This document shows, one piece after another, positions 42,413 through 52,019 of a DNA stretch of 64,000 nucleotides. Under the pieces are notes generated by a model. That model ran no database searches. It worked only from the letters and a program-made list of their open reading frames with translations, and had not been told where the DNA came from. Both the position numbers and the translations under genes were made by a program. Source of the stretch: Streptomyces sp. F001 (GTDB lineage: Bacteria > Actinomycetota > Actinomycetes > Streptomycetales > Streptomycetaceae); contig NZ_QZWF01000004.1 of the NCBI RefSeq assembly GCF_004187715.1, forward strand, positions 62,001-126,000, in the 5' to 3' direction. Every line of letters begins with the position of its first letter. The stretch's first letter is position 1.

Positions 42413-44110
42413 TCAGAGCTTGTCGACGTCCAGGTTCGCGATCGCGATCCGGGCCACCTCGCGGCCTCGCTCGGTGAAGTCGCCCTGGCCCGGGTAGCTG
42501 ATGGTGAGCTTGTACATGTCCCCGCCGGCCTTGGCGGAGGTCTTGTAGTAGAAGGTCTGCAGCTCGCGGGGGCGAGGCTTCTGACTGTCGGTCGTCTTGT
42601 AGACGACGGTCATCTGCGCGGCGTCCTTGCCCTGGTACTTCGCCTCGTCGTCCGGCTTCGTCGTCGGTTTCGGTTCCTGGGACATGCCGAGGTCGTAGCT
42701 GCCGCTCTCCTTGAAGGTCGCGTTGTCCTCGTACATCTCGTCGTCCGCGGAGTCCTTGATCTGGTCGCTCGTGTCCTCGGACTTCTTGTAGAGGCTCAGG
42801 CCGATCCAGATGCTCCCGCTCGGGTCGGTGTACGCCACCCAGTGGCCGTCGTCCGTCTCCTCGGGCACGGTCCGCTCATAGCCGTCGGGCGCAGCCAGGG
42901 TCGCGGCGACGTCCTTCTCGGCGTGCGTCTTCCAGTCGTCCGGCAGCGGGCCCGCGAACGGGTCCGCGATCACGAAGTACGCCGCCACCGCCGCGGCGAC
43001 GACCGCCGCGCCGAGCCCGAGCAACGCCTTGCGGCCGAGCCGGATGCCGCCGCCCTGCCCGCCGCCGCTCCCGGCGACCGTCACGACCTGCGTCGGCACC
43101 GGCTGGGGCGGATTGGCGGCCGCCTCCAGCAGCGCGCGGACCTGGGCCGCGTTCGGGCGGTGTGCCGGGTCCTTCTGGAGCAGGCCGTTGATGGCGTCGG
43201 CGAGCGGGCCGGAGGCCGAAGCGGGCGGTGCGGGCGTGGCGTTGAGGACGGACTGGAGGGTGGCCGGGGTGTTGCTGCGGCGGAAGGGGGACACGCCCTC
43301 GGTGGCCGCGTACAGCACCACTCCGAGCGACCAGAGGTCCGAAGCAGGTCCCGGGCGCTGGCCGAGGACCCGCTCAGGCGCGATGTACTCGGGCGAGCCG
43401 ACGAAGCCGCCGGTGTCGGTCAGGTTCGTCTCGCCCTCGATCTGCGCGATGCCGAAGTCGGTGAGGACGACGCGGTCGTGGCGGCCGAGGAGGACGTTGT
43501 CCGGCTTGACGTCGCGGTGCAGGATGCCGGCCGCGTGCGCCGCCTCGAGCGCGCCGAGCACCTCCAGGCCGACCTTGGCCGCCTCGCGGGCGGACAGGGT
43601 GCCTTCCTGCAGGGCGGCGCCGAGGGAACGGCCCTGCACCAGCTCCATCACGATCCACGGCTGGCCGTCCACGACGGCGACGTCGTGCACGTTCACGACC
43701 GACGGATGGTCGAGCCGGGCTGCAGCGCGTGCCTCGCGGCGCATCCGCTCGAAGGCGTTGGCGCGTTCACGCTCGGGAAGGTGGTCCGGAACCCGCGGTT
43801 CCTTGACCGCGACCTCACGGTCCACCGTCTCGTCCTTGGCGCGCCACACCGTGCCCATGCCGCCGTGCCCGAGCTTGGCGAGCAGCCGGTAGCGGTCGGC
43901 GATGAGCCGCCCGGTGCCGGGGTCCTGCGGGGCCTGAGGCGCGGGCTGCGGTGCAGCGGGCTGGGGCGCGGACTGGTGTTGCGGGACGACCTGCGTGGGT
44001 GCCGCGTACGGGTTGTTCGGATGCGGTACCGCGGCGGGCTGACCCGGCGGTTGCAGACCGAAACTTGTTGGCTCGTCGGACCCGTAGTGGGCTCCCCCGT
44101 TGTTGCTCAT
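42413..44110 (-). CDS. Serine/threonine protein kinase 2 of cluster, PknB-like
   Basis: A 565-residue transmembrane kinase. A Pro/Gln-rich N-terminal tail (to about residue 60) precedes a complete kinase domain: GHGGMG, VAVKEP, HRDVKPDNVLLG, DFGIAQ and APERV. A transmembrane helix lies at about 358-380, followed by an extracytoplasmic domain of about 185 residues. ATG 44110 is taken as start; ATG 44122 four codons upstream is equally possible, as neither has a good ribosome binding site. It is separated from kinase 1 by 42 bp, consistent with co-transcription. Confidence 0.9.
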   Translation of the reverse strand: MSNNGGAHYGSDEPTSFGLQPPGQPAAVPHPNNPYAAPTQVVPQHQSAPQPAAPQPAPQAPQDPGTGRLIADRYRLLAKLGHGGMGTVWRAKDETVDREVAVKEPRVPDHLPERERANAFERMRREARAAARLDHPSVVNVHDVAVVDGQPWIVMELVQGRSLGAALQEGTLSAREAAKVGLEVLGALEAAHAAGILHRDVKPDNVLLGRHDRVVLTDFGIAQIEGETNLTDTGGFVGSPEYIAPERVLGQRPGPASDLWSLGVVLYAATEGVSPFRRSNTPATLQSVLNATPAPPASASGPLADAINGLLQKDPAHRPNAAQVRALLEAAANPPQPVPTQVVTVAGSGGGQGGGIRLGRKALLGLGAAVVAAAVAAYFVIADPFAGPLPDDWKTHAEKDVAATLAAPDGYERTVPEETDDGHWVAYTDPSGSIWIGLSLYKKSEDTSDQIKDSADDEMYEDNATFKESGSYDLGMSQEPKPTTKPDDEAKYQGKDAAQMTVVYKTTDSQKPRPRELQTFYYKTSAKAGGDMYKLTISYPGQGDFTERGREVARIAIANLDVDKL

Positions 44111-44212
44111 GCGTCCATGCATATCGCGGCAAGCGCTTCTGCATCCACTGCGGTCACAGACCCGTGACTCAGGTCGTCGCTTATCTCCTATTTATGCGTC
44201 CTGTTGCCTGCT

Positions 44213-45277
44213 CTAGGTGCTGGGAGACGGGGACGGCGACGGCGTTGTCCCCGTCGTACTCACGGACGTGCTCGGCGCCGGACTCACCGGCGCACCGCCC
44301 CCGCCGCCACCGCCCCCGCTCAGCAGCAGCGCCACCGCGGACAACCCTGCCGCCGCCATCGCAGCCACCAGCAGCGCCGTCACCAGCCTGTCCCGCGAGG
44401 AGCGTTGGGCACGGGACGGAGCCGACGGCGTACGGCCGGTCTCCCGGAAGGCCCGCAGCATCCGCTCCGCCTGCGCCGCGTCCAGCCGTCGCTGTGGATC
44501 GCGCTCCATCAGTCCCTGTACGACGGGCAGGAGCGGGCCCGTCTGCGCGGGCGGCCGGATCTCGTCGGACAGGACGGCGTGCAGGATGCCGCCCAACGAG
44601 TCGCGGTGGAACGGCGAGCTGCCGCTGACCGCCGTGCACAGCAGCACGCCGAGCGACCACAGGTCGGAGGCCGGACCGGTGCCGGACCCCGAGATCCGCT
44701 CGGGCGCGGTGTATTCGGGCGAGCCCACGAAGGAGCCCGACTCGGTGAGGGTGCTGGCGCCCTCGACGTGGGCGACGCCGAAGTCGGTGAGGACGACCCG
44801 GCCGGTGCCGGACTCGATGAGGACGTTCGCCGGTGTGAGGTCGCGGTGCAGAACGCCGGCCGCGTGGACCGCGCGCAGGGCGCCGAGCAGGGCGATGCCG
44901 ATCCGGGCCGCCTCGTACGCGTCGACCGGGCCGTGTCCGGCGATGCGGTCGGCGAGGGAGCCGCCGTCGATCAACTCCATGACGATGTAGGGGCGTTCGT
45001 CGTCCTCGACGACGTCATGGACGACGATGACGTGCGGATGGCGCAGCTGGGCCAGGGCCCGTGCCTCGCGCAGTGTGCCCTCGCGCCGGGACCGGGCCTC
45101 GGCGGCCGAACGGGAGTCGTCCTGGGCGATCTCCTTGACGGCCACCTGCCGGCCGAGCAGCTCGTCGGTGGCCTGCCAGACGACGCTCATGCCGCCGCGC
45201 CCGAGCCTCGCCCGAAGCCGGTACCGGCCTGCGATGATTCGCCCGCCCTCCCCCTCGCTGCCCATACGCCCCATCAT
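44213..45277 (-). CDS. Serine/threonine protein kinase 3 of cluster, short, altered catalytic loop
   Basis: A 354-residue kinase. The glycine loop (GRGGMS), VAVKEI, DFGVAH and APERI are present, but the catalytic loop reads HRDLTPANVL: the Lys usual at HRDxKxxN is Thr. The transmembrane helix (about 297-317) is followed only by a Gly run and a Ser/Pro/Thr tail, so there is no folded sensor domain. Activity may be reduced; some bacterial kinases with this change remain active, so this is uncertain. ATG 45277 was chosen; ATG 45274 and 45265 are alternatives. Confidence 0.85.
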   Translation of the reverse strand: MMGRMGSEGEGGRIIAGRYRLRARLGRGGMSVVWQATDELLGRQVAVKEIAQDDSRSAAEARSRREGTLREARALAQLRHPHVIVVHDVVEDDERPYIVMELIDGGSLADRIAGHGPVDAYEAARIGIALLGALRAVHAAGVLHRDLTPANVLIESGTGRVVLTDFGVAHVEGASTLTESGSFVGSPEYTAPERISGSGTGPASDLWSLGVLLCTAVSGSSPFHRDSLGGILHAVLSDEIRPPAQTGPLLPVVQGLMERDPQRRLDAAQAERMLRAFRETGRTPSAPSRAQRSSRDRLVTALLVAAMAAAGLSAVALLLSGGGGGGGGAPVSPAPSTSVSTTGTTPSPSPSPST

Positions 45278-45360
45278 GCCCCGCCGGAGGCGGTCCTTCC
45301 GGGAGGAGGCGACGGGGTTGGCCGACAAACGCCCCCAGGCAGCGGGTGCCTGTCAGGGCC

Positions 45361-46932
45361 TCAGGAGGAGCCCGGCCGCCATCCCCGCAGCACCGCGTCG
45401 AACTGTTTGCGGGTTTTCTTCCAGTCCTCCGCCGGCCCGGACATGTAGATCGCGTACTCGACGCCGTCCCGGGCGATGTACATCTGGTCGATCGCCCGCC
45501 GCGGGCCTGCGTGGACACCTGGGTCGCTCTCCAGCGCGGTCCAGGTGTACTCCCACAGGGCGCCCTTGCAATCCCGGTAGAGGTTCTCCTCCATGGTCAC
45601 CCGGTTGTAGTCGACCAGCCCCTGGAGCTGCTCCTCCAGATCGCGCTGGTGCTCGATCGGGTCGTCGAAGTCCGGGGAGGTGTCGACGGCGATGCGGATG
45701 AAGTGGATGCCGCCGTCCGGCGTGTAGTCGATCTGTGTGAGGTCGCCGTCGACGCCGTGCACCTTCCGCGTCCAGTCCTTGCTGGGCACGGAGAGACCGA
45801 AACCCACCGGGTCGTCGACCCGCTCCCAGCTCGGGCTCGGGCTCGGGCTCGGGTGTGCACTCGTCGGTGAGGTGGTGGCGCGGTTCTGGCTGCGGCCCGC
45901 GTCCCATTTCTGCAGCCCCACCGCGGCGCCCCCGCCGACCAGGGCCGCGAGGGCGACCACGAGGGCCAGGGTGCGCAGCCGGCGCCGTCCGGCCGGAGCA
46001 GGGGCCGGGACAAGGGCGGTCGGTCCGGAGTGGACCTGGGTGTCCTGGCCGATCGGGCGGGTGTCCGTGTGCCGGACCGTCGGCTCGTACACCTCCGTCA
46101 CCTGCGGTCGCCGTCCCTCGGCCACCTCGGCGAGCAGCCGCTCGGCCTCCGCAGAGTCGGGCCGTGCGGCCGGTTCCTTGCGCAGGAGTGCGGTGATGAC
46201 GGGCCCGAGCGGGCCGGCGTACCGGGGTTCGGCGGGCTGCTCCTCCACGACGGCCTGCATGGTGGACAGCGGCGAGGTGCGGCGGAACGGCGAGGTACCC
46301 TCCACCGCCGTGTACAGCGTCGCGCCGAGCGCCCACAGGTCTGCGGCGGGTCCCGGATCGTGTCCGCGGACGCGTTCGGGGGCGAGGTAGTCGACGGATC
46401 CGACGACCTCTCCCGTACGCGTGATGGTGCTGTCGCCCTCGATCTGGGCGATGCCGAAGTCGGTGAGCAGGACGCGGCCGTCGTCGCCGAGGAGGACGTT
46501 GCCGGGCTTGACGTCGCGGTGCAGGACACCGGCGGAGTGCGCGGCGCGCAGGGCGCGCAGTACCCACAGGCCGATCCGGGCGGCCTCGGTCGGCTCGACG
46601 CGGCCGTCCTGCCTGACCGCGTCGGCGAGTGAACGGCCCTCGACCAGCTCCATCACGATCCACGGCCGGGCGTCGTGATCGAGCACGTCGTGCACGGTGA
46701 CGACCGCGGAGTGGTTGATCCGCGCCGCCGCGCGCGCCTCCGCCCGGGTGCGGGCGAGGAGCCGCTCCTGGTCGCTCTCGGAGACGAAGTGCGCGGCGGT
46801 CAACTCCTTGATCGCGACGACCCGGTGCAGCACCTCGTCATGGGCGCGCCACACCCGGCCCATGCCACCGCTGCCGATGGCGTCGGTGAGCCGGTAGCGG
46901 CCCCCGAGGAGCAGGCCTTGCATCTGATTCAC
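45361..46932 (-). CDS. Serine/threonine protein kinase 4 of cluster, PknB-like
   Basis: A 523-residue transmembrane kinase with intact motifs GSGGMG, VAIKEL, HRDVKPGNVLLG, DFGIAQ and APERV. The transmembrane helix lies at about 316-342. The extracytoplasmic domain (WERVDDPVGFGLSVPSKDW onward, about 170 residues) belongs to the same type as in kinases 1, 2, 5 and 6. GTG 46932 was chosen because GCGGGGAAAC precedes it; ATG 46923 is an alternative. The gap to kinase 3 is 83 bp. Confidence 0.9.
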   Translation of the reverse strand: MNQMQGLLLGGRYRLTDAIGSGGMGRVWRAHDEVLHRVVAIKELTAAHFVSESDQERLLARTRAEARAAARINHSAVVTVHDVLDHDARPWIVMELVEGRSLADAVRQDGRVEPTEAARIGLWVLRALRAAHSAGVLHRDVKPGNVLLGDDGRVLLTDFGIAQIEGDSTITRTGEVVGSVDYLAPERVRGHDPGPAADLWALGATLYTAVEGTSPFRRTSPLSTMQAVVEEQPAEPRYAGPLGPVITALLRKEPAARPDSAEAERLLAEVAEGRRPQVTEVYEPTVRHTDTRPIGQDTQVHSGPTALVPAPAPAGRRRLRTLALVVALAALVGGGAAVGLQKWDAGRSQNRATTSPTSAHPSPSPSPSWERVDDPVGFGLSVPSKDWTRKVHGVDGDLTQIDYTPDGGIHFIRIAVDTSPDFDDPIEHQRDLEEQLQGLVDYNRVTMEENLYRDCKGALWEYTWTALESDPGVHAGPRRAIDQMYIARDGVEYAIYMSGPAEDWKKTRKQFDAVLRGWRPGSS

Positions 46933-47070
46933 GTTTCCCCGCAATGTTCTTGACAGGGTCAGCGTAAGGACCGGTCCGCGAACGGGGAACCACCGGGGGC
47001 CTCAAGGAGACAGCACTGTGACGGTTGTCGCTTTCGGGGACAGGAGGGAACCGCGTACTACGCGCGCTGC

Positions 47071-49686
47071 TCAGCCGGTGGACCGGTAGGTCGCCGACGC
47101 CTGCTCGAACAGCCGCGTCACCTCGTCCCGTTCGGCCTCCGGACCGCGGAGCTGCACCACGTGGTAGCGGTCGTCGATCAGGATCGCGAGGTTGCGCACG
47201 AACAGCTCGCGCCCGTCCTCGTCGGTCCAGGTGAACTGGCCCTCGGCCATGGTCCGACCGCCCACCTCGATGGTCTTCAGGCCGGTGGAGGTGGCCCAGC
47301 TCGACTCGCGGTACGGCCGCAACTCCGGCTCCCGCTCGCGCTGGTACGTCATCGGATCGCTGCCGTACTCGTCCGCGCCGTCCCGGCCCGCCACGACGAT
47401 CAGCTCGAAATCGCCCTTGCCGTACACGACCTGGCCGCTGCCGTTCTCCGGGGTGCGCTGCCAGCCCTCGGCGACGGCGACGCGGAAGCCCTCCGGGTCC
47501 GTACGCAGCGTGAAGCCGTCGGCGACGTCGGGGGCGTCGGTCTGGGTCTCGGTGTCGGTGGAGCCGGCCGACTCCGCGGGACCGTCGGACGCGTTCTGGT
47601 CGGGCCGTGGCTCACTGCTCGCGTCCGGCGTCTGTGCGGGCGCCTGGTCGACCTGGCCGGCGGCTCCGGTGCGGTCGGCGCCGTCCGCGCCACTGCCGGT
47701 CTCGTCGGCCTTCGGCATGAACAGCATGGCGTACGCGATCGCGCCGGCCAGCGCGAGCAGCACCAGCAGAAGCAGGGTGCGGCCCAGGCTGCGCGGCGAG
47801 CGGGCCTTCGGCCTGTTCCGCTTGTGCCGCCCGTGCGGCGCGGGCAGCCCGGCGCGCCGTCGGCGCACCAACTCGCCCTTGTGGCGCACGATCGGCAACC
47901 GACTCGCATCGGGCGGCGGCGCGGCGACGACATGCACGCCGGCCTCCGGCTCGGGCGCGGAGCGCACCAGCGAGCGCAGCCAGCCACGCAGTTCCTCGAA
48001 GTCGAGGCGCTCGGTGGGATCCTGGCGCAGCAGCGACTCCACGACCGGCCGCAGGGGTCCGCACTCCTCCGCGAACGCCGGCGGCTCGGCACACACCATC
48101 TGCACCAGCTCGGCCGTCGACTCCTCCGGGTACGGCGCATGCCCCTGTACAGCCCTGAAGAGCAGCGCCCCCAGCGCCCACAGGTCGGTCGCGGGTCCGA
48201 TGGGCGGCGCCAACTGCCAGTTCTCGTGCACCGGCCCCGCCTGCTCGGGCGCCCACCGTTCCGTCACCGGCCCGACCACGGCCATCCGCGCCTGCCGCGC
48301 CCGCTCGGCGGCCAGGGCGGTGGCCGGTCCCCGCCGCGGAGCGGGCGTCCCGGCAACGAGGTCGTCCCAACGGCTGGGCGGCGGGGCATCGGCGGCGGGC
48401 CCTGCGGGCGGGAGAGCGGTACGAGCCGGCTGGGTTTCCTGACCTGGGACCGGCCCGGCCTGCGTGTGCCTGTTGGCGCCGGCCGCACCGCGGGGTGCGG
48501 CGCCGTGCCAGGGCGTGGCGCGTACGCCGTAGGGGTCGGCGATCTGGCCGGGCGGCGTGCCGTCAGGCGTGCGCTGCGGGCCGGGTCCGGAGGCATACGG
48601 CGCCTCGACCACGTCGCCCTCGGACCGGGCCCCGGGCAACGCCGGCCGGTTCTGCTGCACGGCTGGACCGGAGGCGTACGGCGACTGCGCCACGCCGCCC
48701 TCGGCCGCCGGACGCGCCCCGGGCAACGCCGCCCGCCCGCTCTGCTGCGTCTCCTGGACCTGGGCTGCCGCCCGCGCCCCCGCGCGATAAGCGGCGATCG
48801 CCCCGGCTCGTGCGGCTCGGATGTCCCCGCCGGTCTCCTGCGCCCTGCGGGCGGGCGCGGCCGAGCCCCCGGCCCCGTGAGCCCCGTCCTCACCCGGCAC
48901 CGGCAGCCCGCCGGCCGCCCGCGCCTCGATGGCGGCACGCCGGGCGGCCTCGGGGTCCCCGCCGCCGAAGCCACCGGGCCCAGCAGCCCCACGGGACTCC
49001 CCGGACACACCAGCACCGGTATCGCCCCCAGGAACTCCGCCGTCGCCCTCACCCCCGTCGTACATCCACGCCGGCACGGGGTCGTACCCGCACAGCGCCT
49101 CCTCCGCCGCCCCGACCGCCAGGCCGGTCAGCATGACGCGGCCGTCGTCGCAGACGAGGATCGTGCGGGCGGTGATGTTCCGGTGCACCCAGCCATGCGC
49201 ATGCAGCACCCGAAGCGCCATCAGCACATCGGACGCGACCTCGGCAGCCCGGTACGGCGTCAACGGCTGCTCCGCCAGCAGAGCCGCCAGCGGCCGGGCC
49301 GCCACCAACTCGCTGACGATCCACAGCGAACCGCCCTCGGCGAACACGTCGAAGACCTGGTCGAGCCGCGGATGGTCGGGGATCCGGGCCGCCGCCTGCG
49401 CGGCCTGCACCGCCCGCCGAACCGCCGGATCGGTCGGCCGCCGAGCCCCCGTACGCGCCGTCGGCCCTCGCCGCGCTCCTCGGTCCCGTGCCGTGAAACC
49501 CTCCGGCAGCCCCTCCGCGTCGAGCACCTCCGCCTCGACGACCTCCGGCAACGGCACCTGCCTGATCAGGACTTCCTGCCCGCTGTAGGTGTCGAAAGCC
49601 CGGGTCTCGGTGAGTTCGTACTCATCGGACGGCGGCAGCGGCAGGCGGTAGCGGTCGGCGAGCACCCGGCCCGCATAGTCGTCCAC
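47071..49686 (-). CDS. Pseudokinase of the cluster with a large internal insertion
   Basis: An 871-residue kinase-fold protein that lacks the catalytic residues. The glycine loop is absent, strand 3 reads EVLIRQVPL (no VAVK Lys), the catalytic loop is HRNITARTIL (no Asp or Lys) and DFG is replaced by LTGLAVG. An Ala/Gly/Pro insertion of about 290 residues (about 200-490), with repeated ALPGAR and YASGP words, splits the lobes. The C-lobe resumes at GPATDLWALGALLFRA (near 492). A transmembrane helix (about 632-655) and the cluster's usual extracytoplasmic domain follow. GTG 49686 has GGGGGAGG 5 bases upstream. A scaffold or regulatory role is inferred. Confidence 0.85.
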   Translation of the reverse strand: MDDYAGRVLADRYRLPLPPSDEYELTETRAFDTYSGQEVLIRQVPLPEVVEAEVLDAEGLPEGFTARDRGARRGPTARTGARRPTDPAVRRAVQAAQAAARIPDHPRLDQVFDVFAEGGSLWIVSELVAARPLAALLAEQPLTPYRAAEVASDVLMALRVLHAHGWVHRNITARTILVCDDGRVMLTGLAVGAAEEALCGYDPVPAWMYDGGEGDGGVPGGDTGAGVSGESRGAAGPGGFGGGDPEAARRAAIEARAAGGLPVPGEDGAHGAGGSAAPARRAQETGGDIRAARAGAIAAYRAGARAAAQVQETQQSGRAALPGARPAAEGGVAQSPYASGPAVQQNRPALPGARSEGDVVEAPYASGPGPQRTPDGTPPGQIADPYGVRATPWHGAAPRGAAGANRHTQAGPVPGQETQPARTALPPAGPAADAPPPSRWDDLVAGTPAPRRGPATALAAERARQARMAVVGPVTERWAPEQAGPVHENWQLAPPIGPATDLWALGALLFRAVQGHAPYPEESTAELVQMVCAEPPAFAEECGPLRPVVESLLRQDPTERLDFEELRGWLRSLVRSAPEPEAGVHVVAAPPPDASRLPIVRHKGELVRRRRAGLPAPHGRHKRNRPKARSPRSLGRTLLLLVLLALAGAIAYAMLFMPKADETGSGADGADRTGAAGQVDQAPAQTPDASSEPRPDQNASDGPAESAGSTDTETQTDAPDVADGFTLRTDPEGFRVAVAEGWQRTPENGSGQVVYGKGDFELIVVAGRDGADEYGSDPMTYQREREPELRPYRESSWATSTGLKTIEVGGRTMAEGQFTWTDEDGRELFVRNLAILIDDRYHVVQLRGPEAERDEVTRLFEQASATYRSTG

Positions 49687-49839
49687 ATTGCCTCCCCCGG
49701 CCGCCCGGCTGGTCAATTCCGTTCGTCTGGCGTCCCGTTCCGGATGCGTACGGTTCGCAAGCACTCACGATACGTGCCGGAGGCAACCCGCACAGAGCGG
49801 ACGGGAGATCTCACATCCCCAACCCGCATGCCGCCCCGA

Positions 49840-51834
49840 TCACTTCTTCGGTTCAAAGGTCTTCGTCAGCGTCCGCCATGTGGTCCGGCGCAGTTCGCCG
49901 TCCCATGCCGCGGCCTTCGCCGTGTACATCAGTGCGTAGCCCTGCTGGTCGTTCACCACGAACCCGCGGTCGATCGTCCGGTACTTCGTTCCCCCGTCGA
50001 CATAGGTGAACTCCCAGTCGGCCGTGTTCCAGTCGCGGTAATCCACCTTCTCGATGCGGATCCGGTCGTACTGCGAGCGCGTCATGTAGCGCTCCTGGTT
50101 CTTCCAGTCCGCGACGGGGTCGCCCTTGGGCGTGGACGTCCAGGCGACCAGCAGCTTCTGCCCGTTCGGTCCGGTGAAGCGGTCGCCGGCCGCGTCCGAC
50201 GACTGGTACTTCCATCCCTTGGGCAACCCGATGGAGTAGCCCTGGCCGCCCTGGTACGTCGACACCGCCGAAGTGCCGTCGAAGGAGTCGGAGGCGTCGT
50301 CCGAGCCCTTGTCGCCTTCGGCGCCCGCACCGCCGCTTGCACTCGGCGTGTTGTCCGGTGTGGCGCCCGCCGTCGCCGACTGCTTCGCCTCCGGGTCCGT
50401 ACGGACTCCGCCGTCGTCGTCCGTCTTGGTGTCGGCGCTTCTGCTCGCCTCGGCGACGGCCTTGTTGCCACCGCCGCCGGCCCCGTCGGACCCCTTGTCG
50501 TCCCCGCCGAGCGAGACGGCCAGCACGATGCCGAGCACGACGACCAGCACGGCCACCGCGATGATGACCAGCGTCCGCCGGGGCACCACGTCGGTGAGCG
50601 GCGCCCTGGGCGCGGGCCGCGGCGGCAGGTCGGGCGGCGTCATCACGGGCCACCCCGAACTCCGGCCGTCGGAAGCGGCGTTCGCGGCCTGCTTGCCCTG
50701 TGCGCCCTTCGTCGCCTGCTCACCGGCGTCGGACGACGCCGGGGAGGCAGTCACGGGCGCGCCGGCCTCCGCCGATGCGGAGCTCGTGGTCTTCGTACGG
50801 GCCGAGGTGGCCGCACCCGCCGCGGCCTTGCGCGCCGAGCGCAACGCGCCGCGCAGCCGATCAGCCGCCTCCTTACCACCGGCCCCCGCCGAACTTCCCT
50901 GCGTCGCGGGCGGCTGCGGCGGCAGCGGAACGACCTTCGTCGCATCGGCCGGCTCAGCCGTCTTCGGCTCGGGGGCGTGGATGACCGCGTTGAGCATCGC
51001 GCGGGCACCCGCGTCGTCGAGCCGCTCGGCGGGGTCCTTGGTGAGCAGTCCGTGGATGACGTCCTTGAGGGGTCCGGCGTTCTTCGGCTCCTCCAGCGGC
51101 TCGGTCATCACCGCGGTGAGGGTCGCGATCGCAGAGCCCTTGTCGTACGGCGGCACGCCCTCGACCGCCGCATACAGCAGACCGCCGAGCGACCACAGGT
51201 CGGCGGCCGGGCCGGGCTTGTGTCCGCGGGCGCGCTCCGGCGAAATGTAGGAGGGGGCGCCCACGAGCATGCCGGTGGAGGTGATGGACGGGTCGCCCTC
51301 GACCTGGGCGATGCCGAAGTCGGTGAGCACGACCCGGCCGTCGTCGGCGATCAGTACGTTCGACGGCTTCACGTCGCGGTGCAGGATGCCCTCGCGATGC
51401 GCCGAGCGCAGTACGTCGAGGATGGCGAGGCCGACCTCGGCGGCGCGCCTCGGTTCGAGGACGCCGTCCTCGCGGATGGCCTCCGCAAGGGACTTGCCCT
51501 CGACGAGTTCCATCACGATCCACGGCCGGTCGTCCTCCTCGACCACGTCGAAGACCGTCACCGCGCTGTTGTTGCGGATCCGCGCAATGGCCTTGGCCTC
51601 GCGCAGCGTGCGCGTGATCAGTCGGCGCTTCTCCTCCTCGTCGATGTTCGACGGGAATCGCAGCTCCTTGACGGCGACCGTCCGGCCGAGCGTCTCGTCC
51701 TCGGCGCGCCACACCGTACCCATGCCGCCGCGGCCCAGTACTTCACCCAGCCGGTACCGCCCCGCGAGAAGACGCTCGCTCTTGTCCTGACGAGTGTCCT
51801 GACGGGATGTCCCCGCCCGCTCCGCCTCCGACAT
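49840..51834 (-). CDS. Serine/threonine protein kinase 6 of cluster, PknB-like
   Basis: A 664-residue transmembrane kinase, the first gene of the co-oriented cluster. Motifs are intact: GRGGMG, VAVKELRFP, HRDVKPSNVLI, DFGIAQV and SPERA. A long Ala/Lys/Thr-rich linker precedes a transmembrane helix at about 418-440. A Ser/Asp-rich tether follows, then an extracytoplasmic domain (about 510-664: YSIGLPKGWKYQSSDAAGDRF). ATG 51834 has GAGGGG upstream; ATG 51846 is an alternative. The substrates are unknown. Confidence 0.9.
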   Translation of the reverse strand: MSEAERAGTSRQDTRQDKSERLLAGRYRLGEVLGRGGMGTVWRAEDETLGRTVAVKELRFPSNIDEEEKRRLITRTLREAKAIARIRNNSAVTVFDVVEEDDRPWIVMELVEGKSLAEAIREDGVLEPRRAAEVGLAILDVLRSAHREGILHRDVKPSNVLIADDGRVVLTDFGIAQVEGDPSITSTGMLVGAPSYISPERARGHKPGPAADLWSLGGLLYAAVEGVPPYDKGSAIATLTAVMTEPLEEPKNAGPLKDVIHGLLTKDPAERLDDAGARAMLNAVIHAPEPKTAEPADATKVVPLPPQPPATQGSSAGAGGKEAADRLRGALRSARKAAAGAATSARTKTTSSASAEAGAPVTASPASSDAGEQATKGAQGKQAANAASDGRSSGWPVMTPPDLPPRPAPRAPLTDVVPRRTLVIIAVAVLVVVLGIVLAVSLGGDDKGSDGAGGGGNKAVAEASRSADTKTDDDGGVRTDPEAKQSATAGATPDNTPSASGGAGAEGDKGSDDASDSFDGTSAVSTYQGGQGYSIGLPKGWKYQSSDAAGDRFTGPNGQKLLVAWTSTPKGDPVADWKNQERYMTRSQYDRIRIEKVDYRDWNTADWEFTYVDGGTKYRTIDRGFVVNDQQGYALMYTAKAAAWDGELRRTTWRTLTKTFEPKK

Positions 51835-52019
51835 GCGTCCCCTCATGCAACCCGCCCTGACAGAGCTTCCATTGTCCCTCACCCGACAAGTGCCCGACGC
51901 CCAGGGTGCCCCCGCGCCGCCGCTGCCCCGCCCACGACTGTCCGTGCGTGCGCCCGACGCCCTCCTCTCCCTGACCGCCGGCATCCCGCCCCCCTCTGAG
52001 CGACCCCTGCGAGAAGCGA

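Noticed and set aside
47161..51999. 1612-codon plus-strand open frame across two kinase-family genes
   Set aside because: Antisense shadow of clearly identified kinase-fold proteins; no ribosome binding site or domain.
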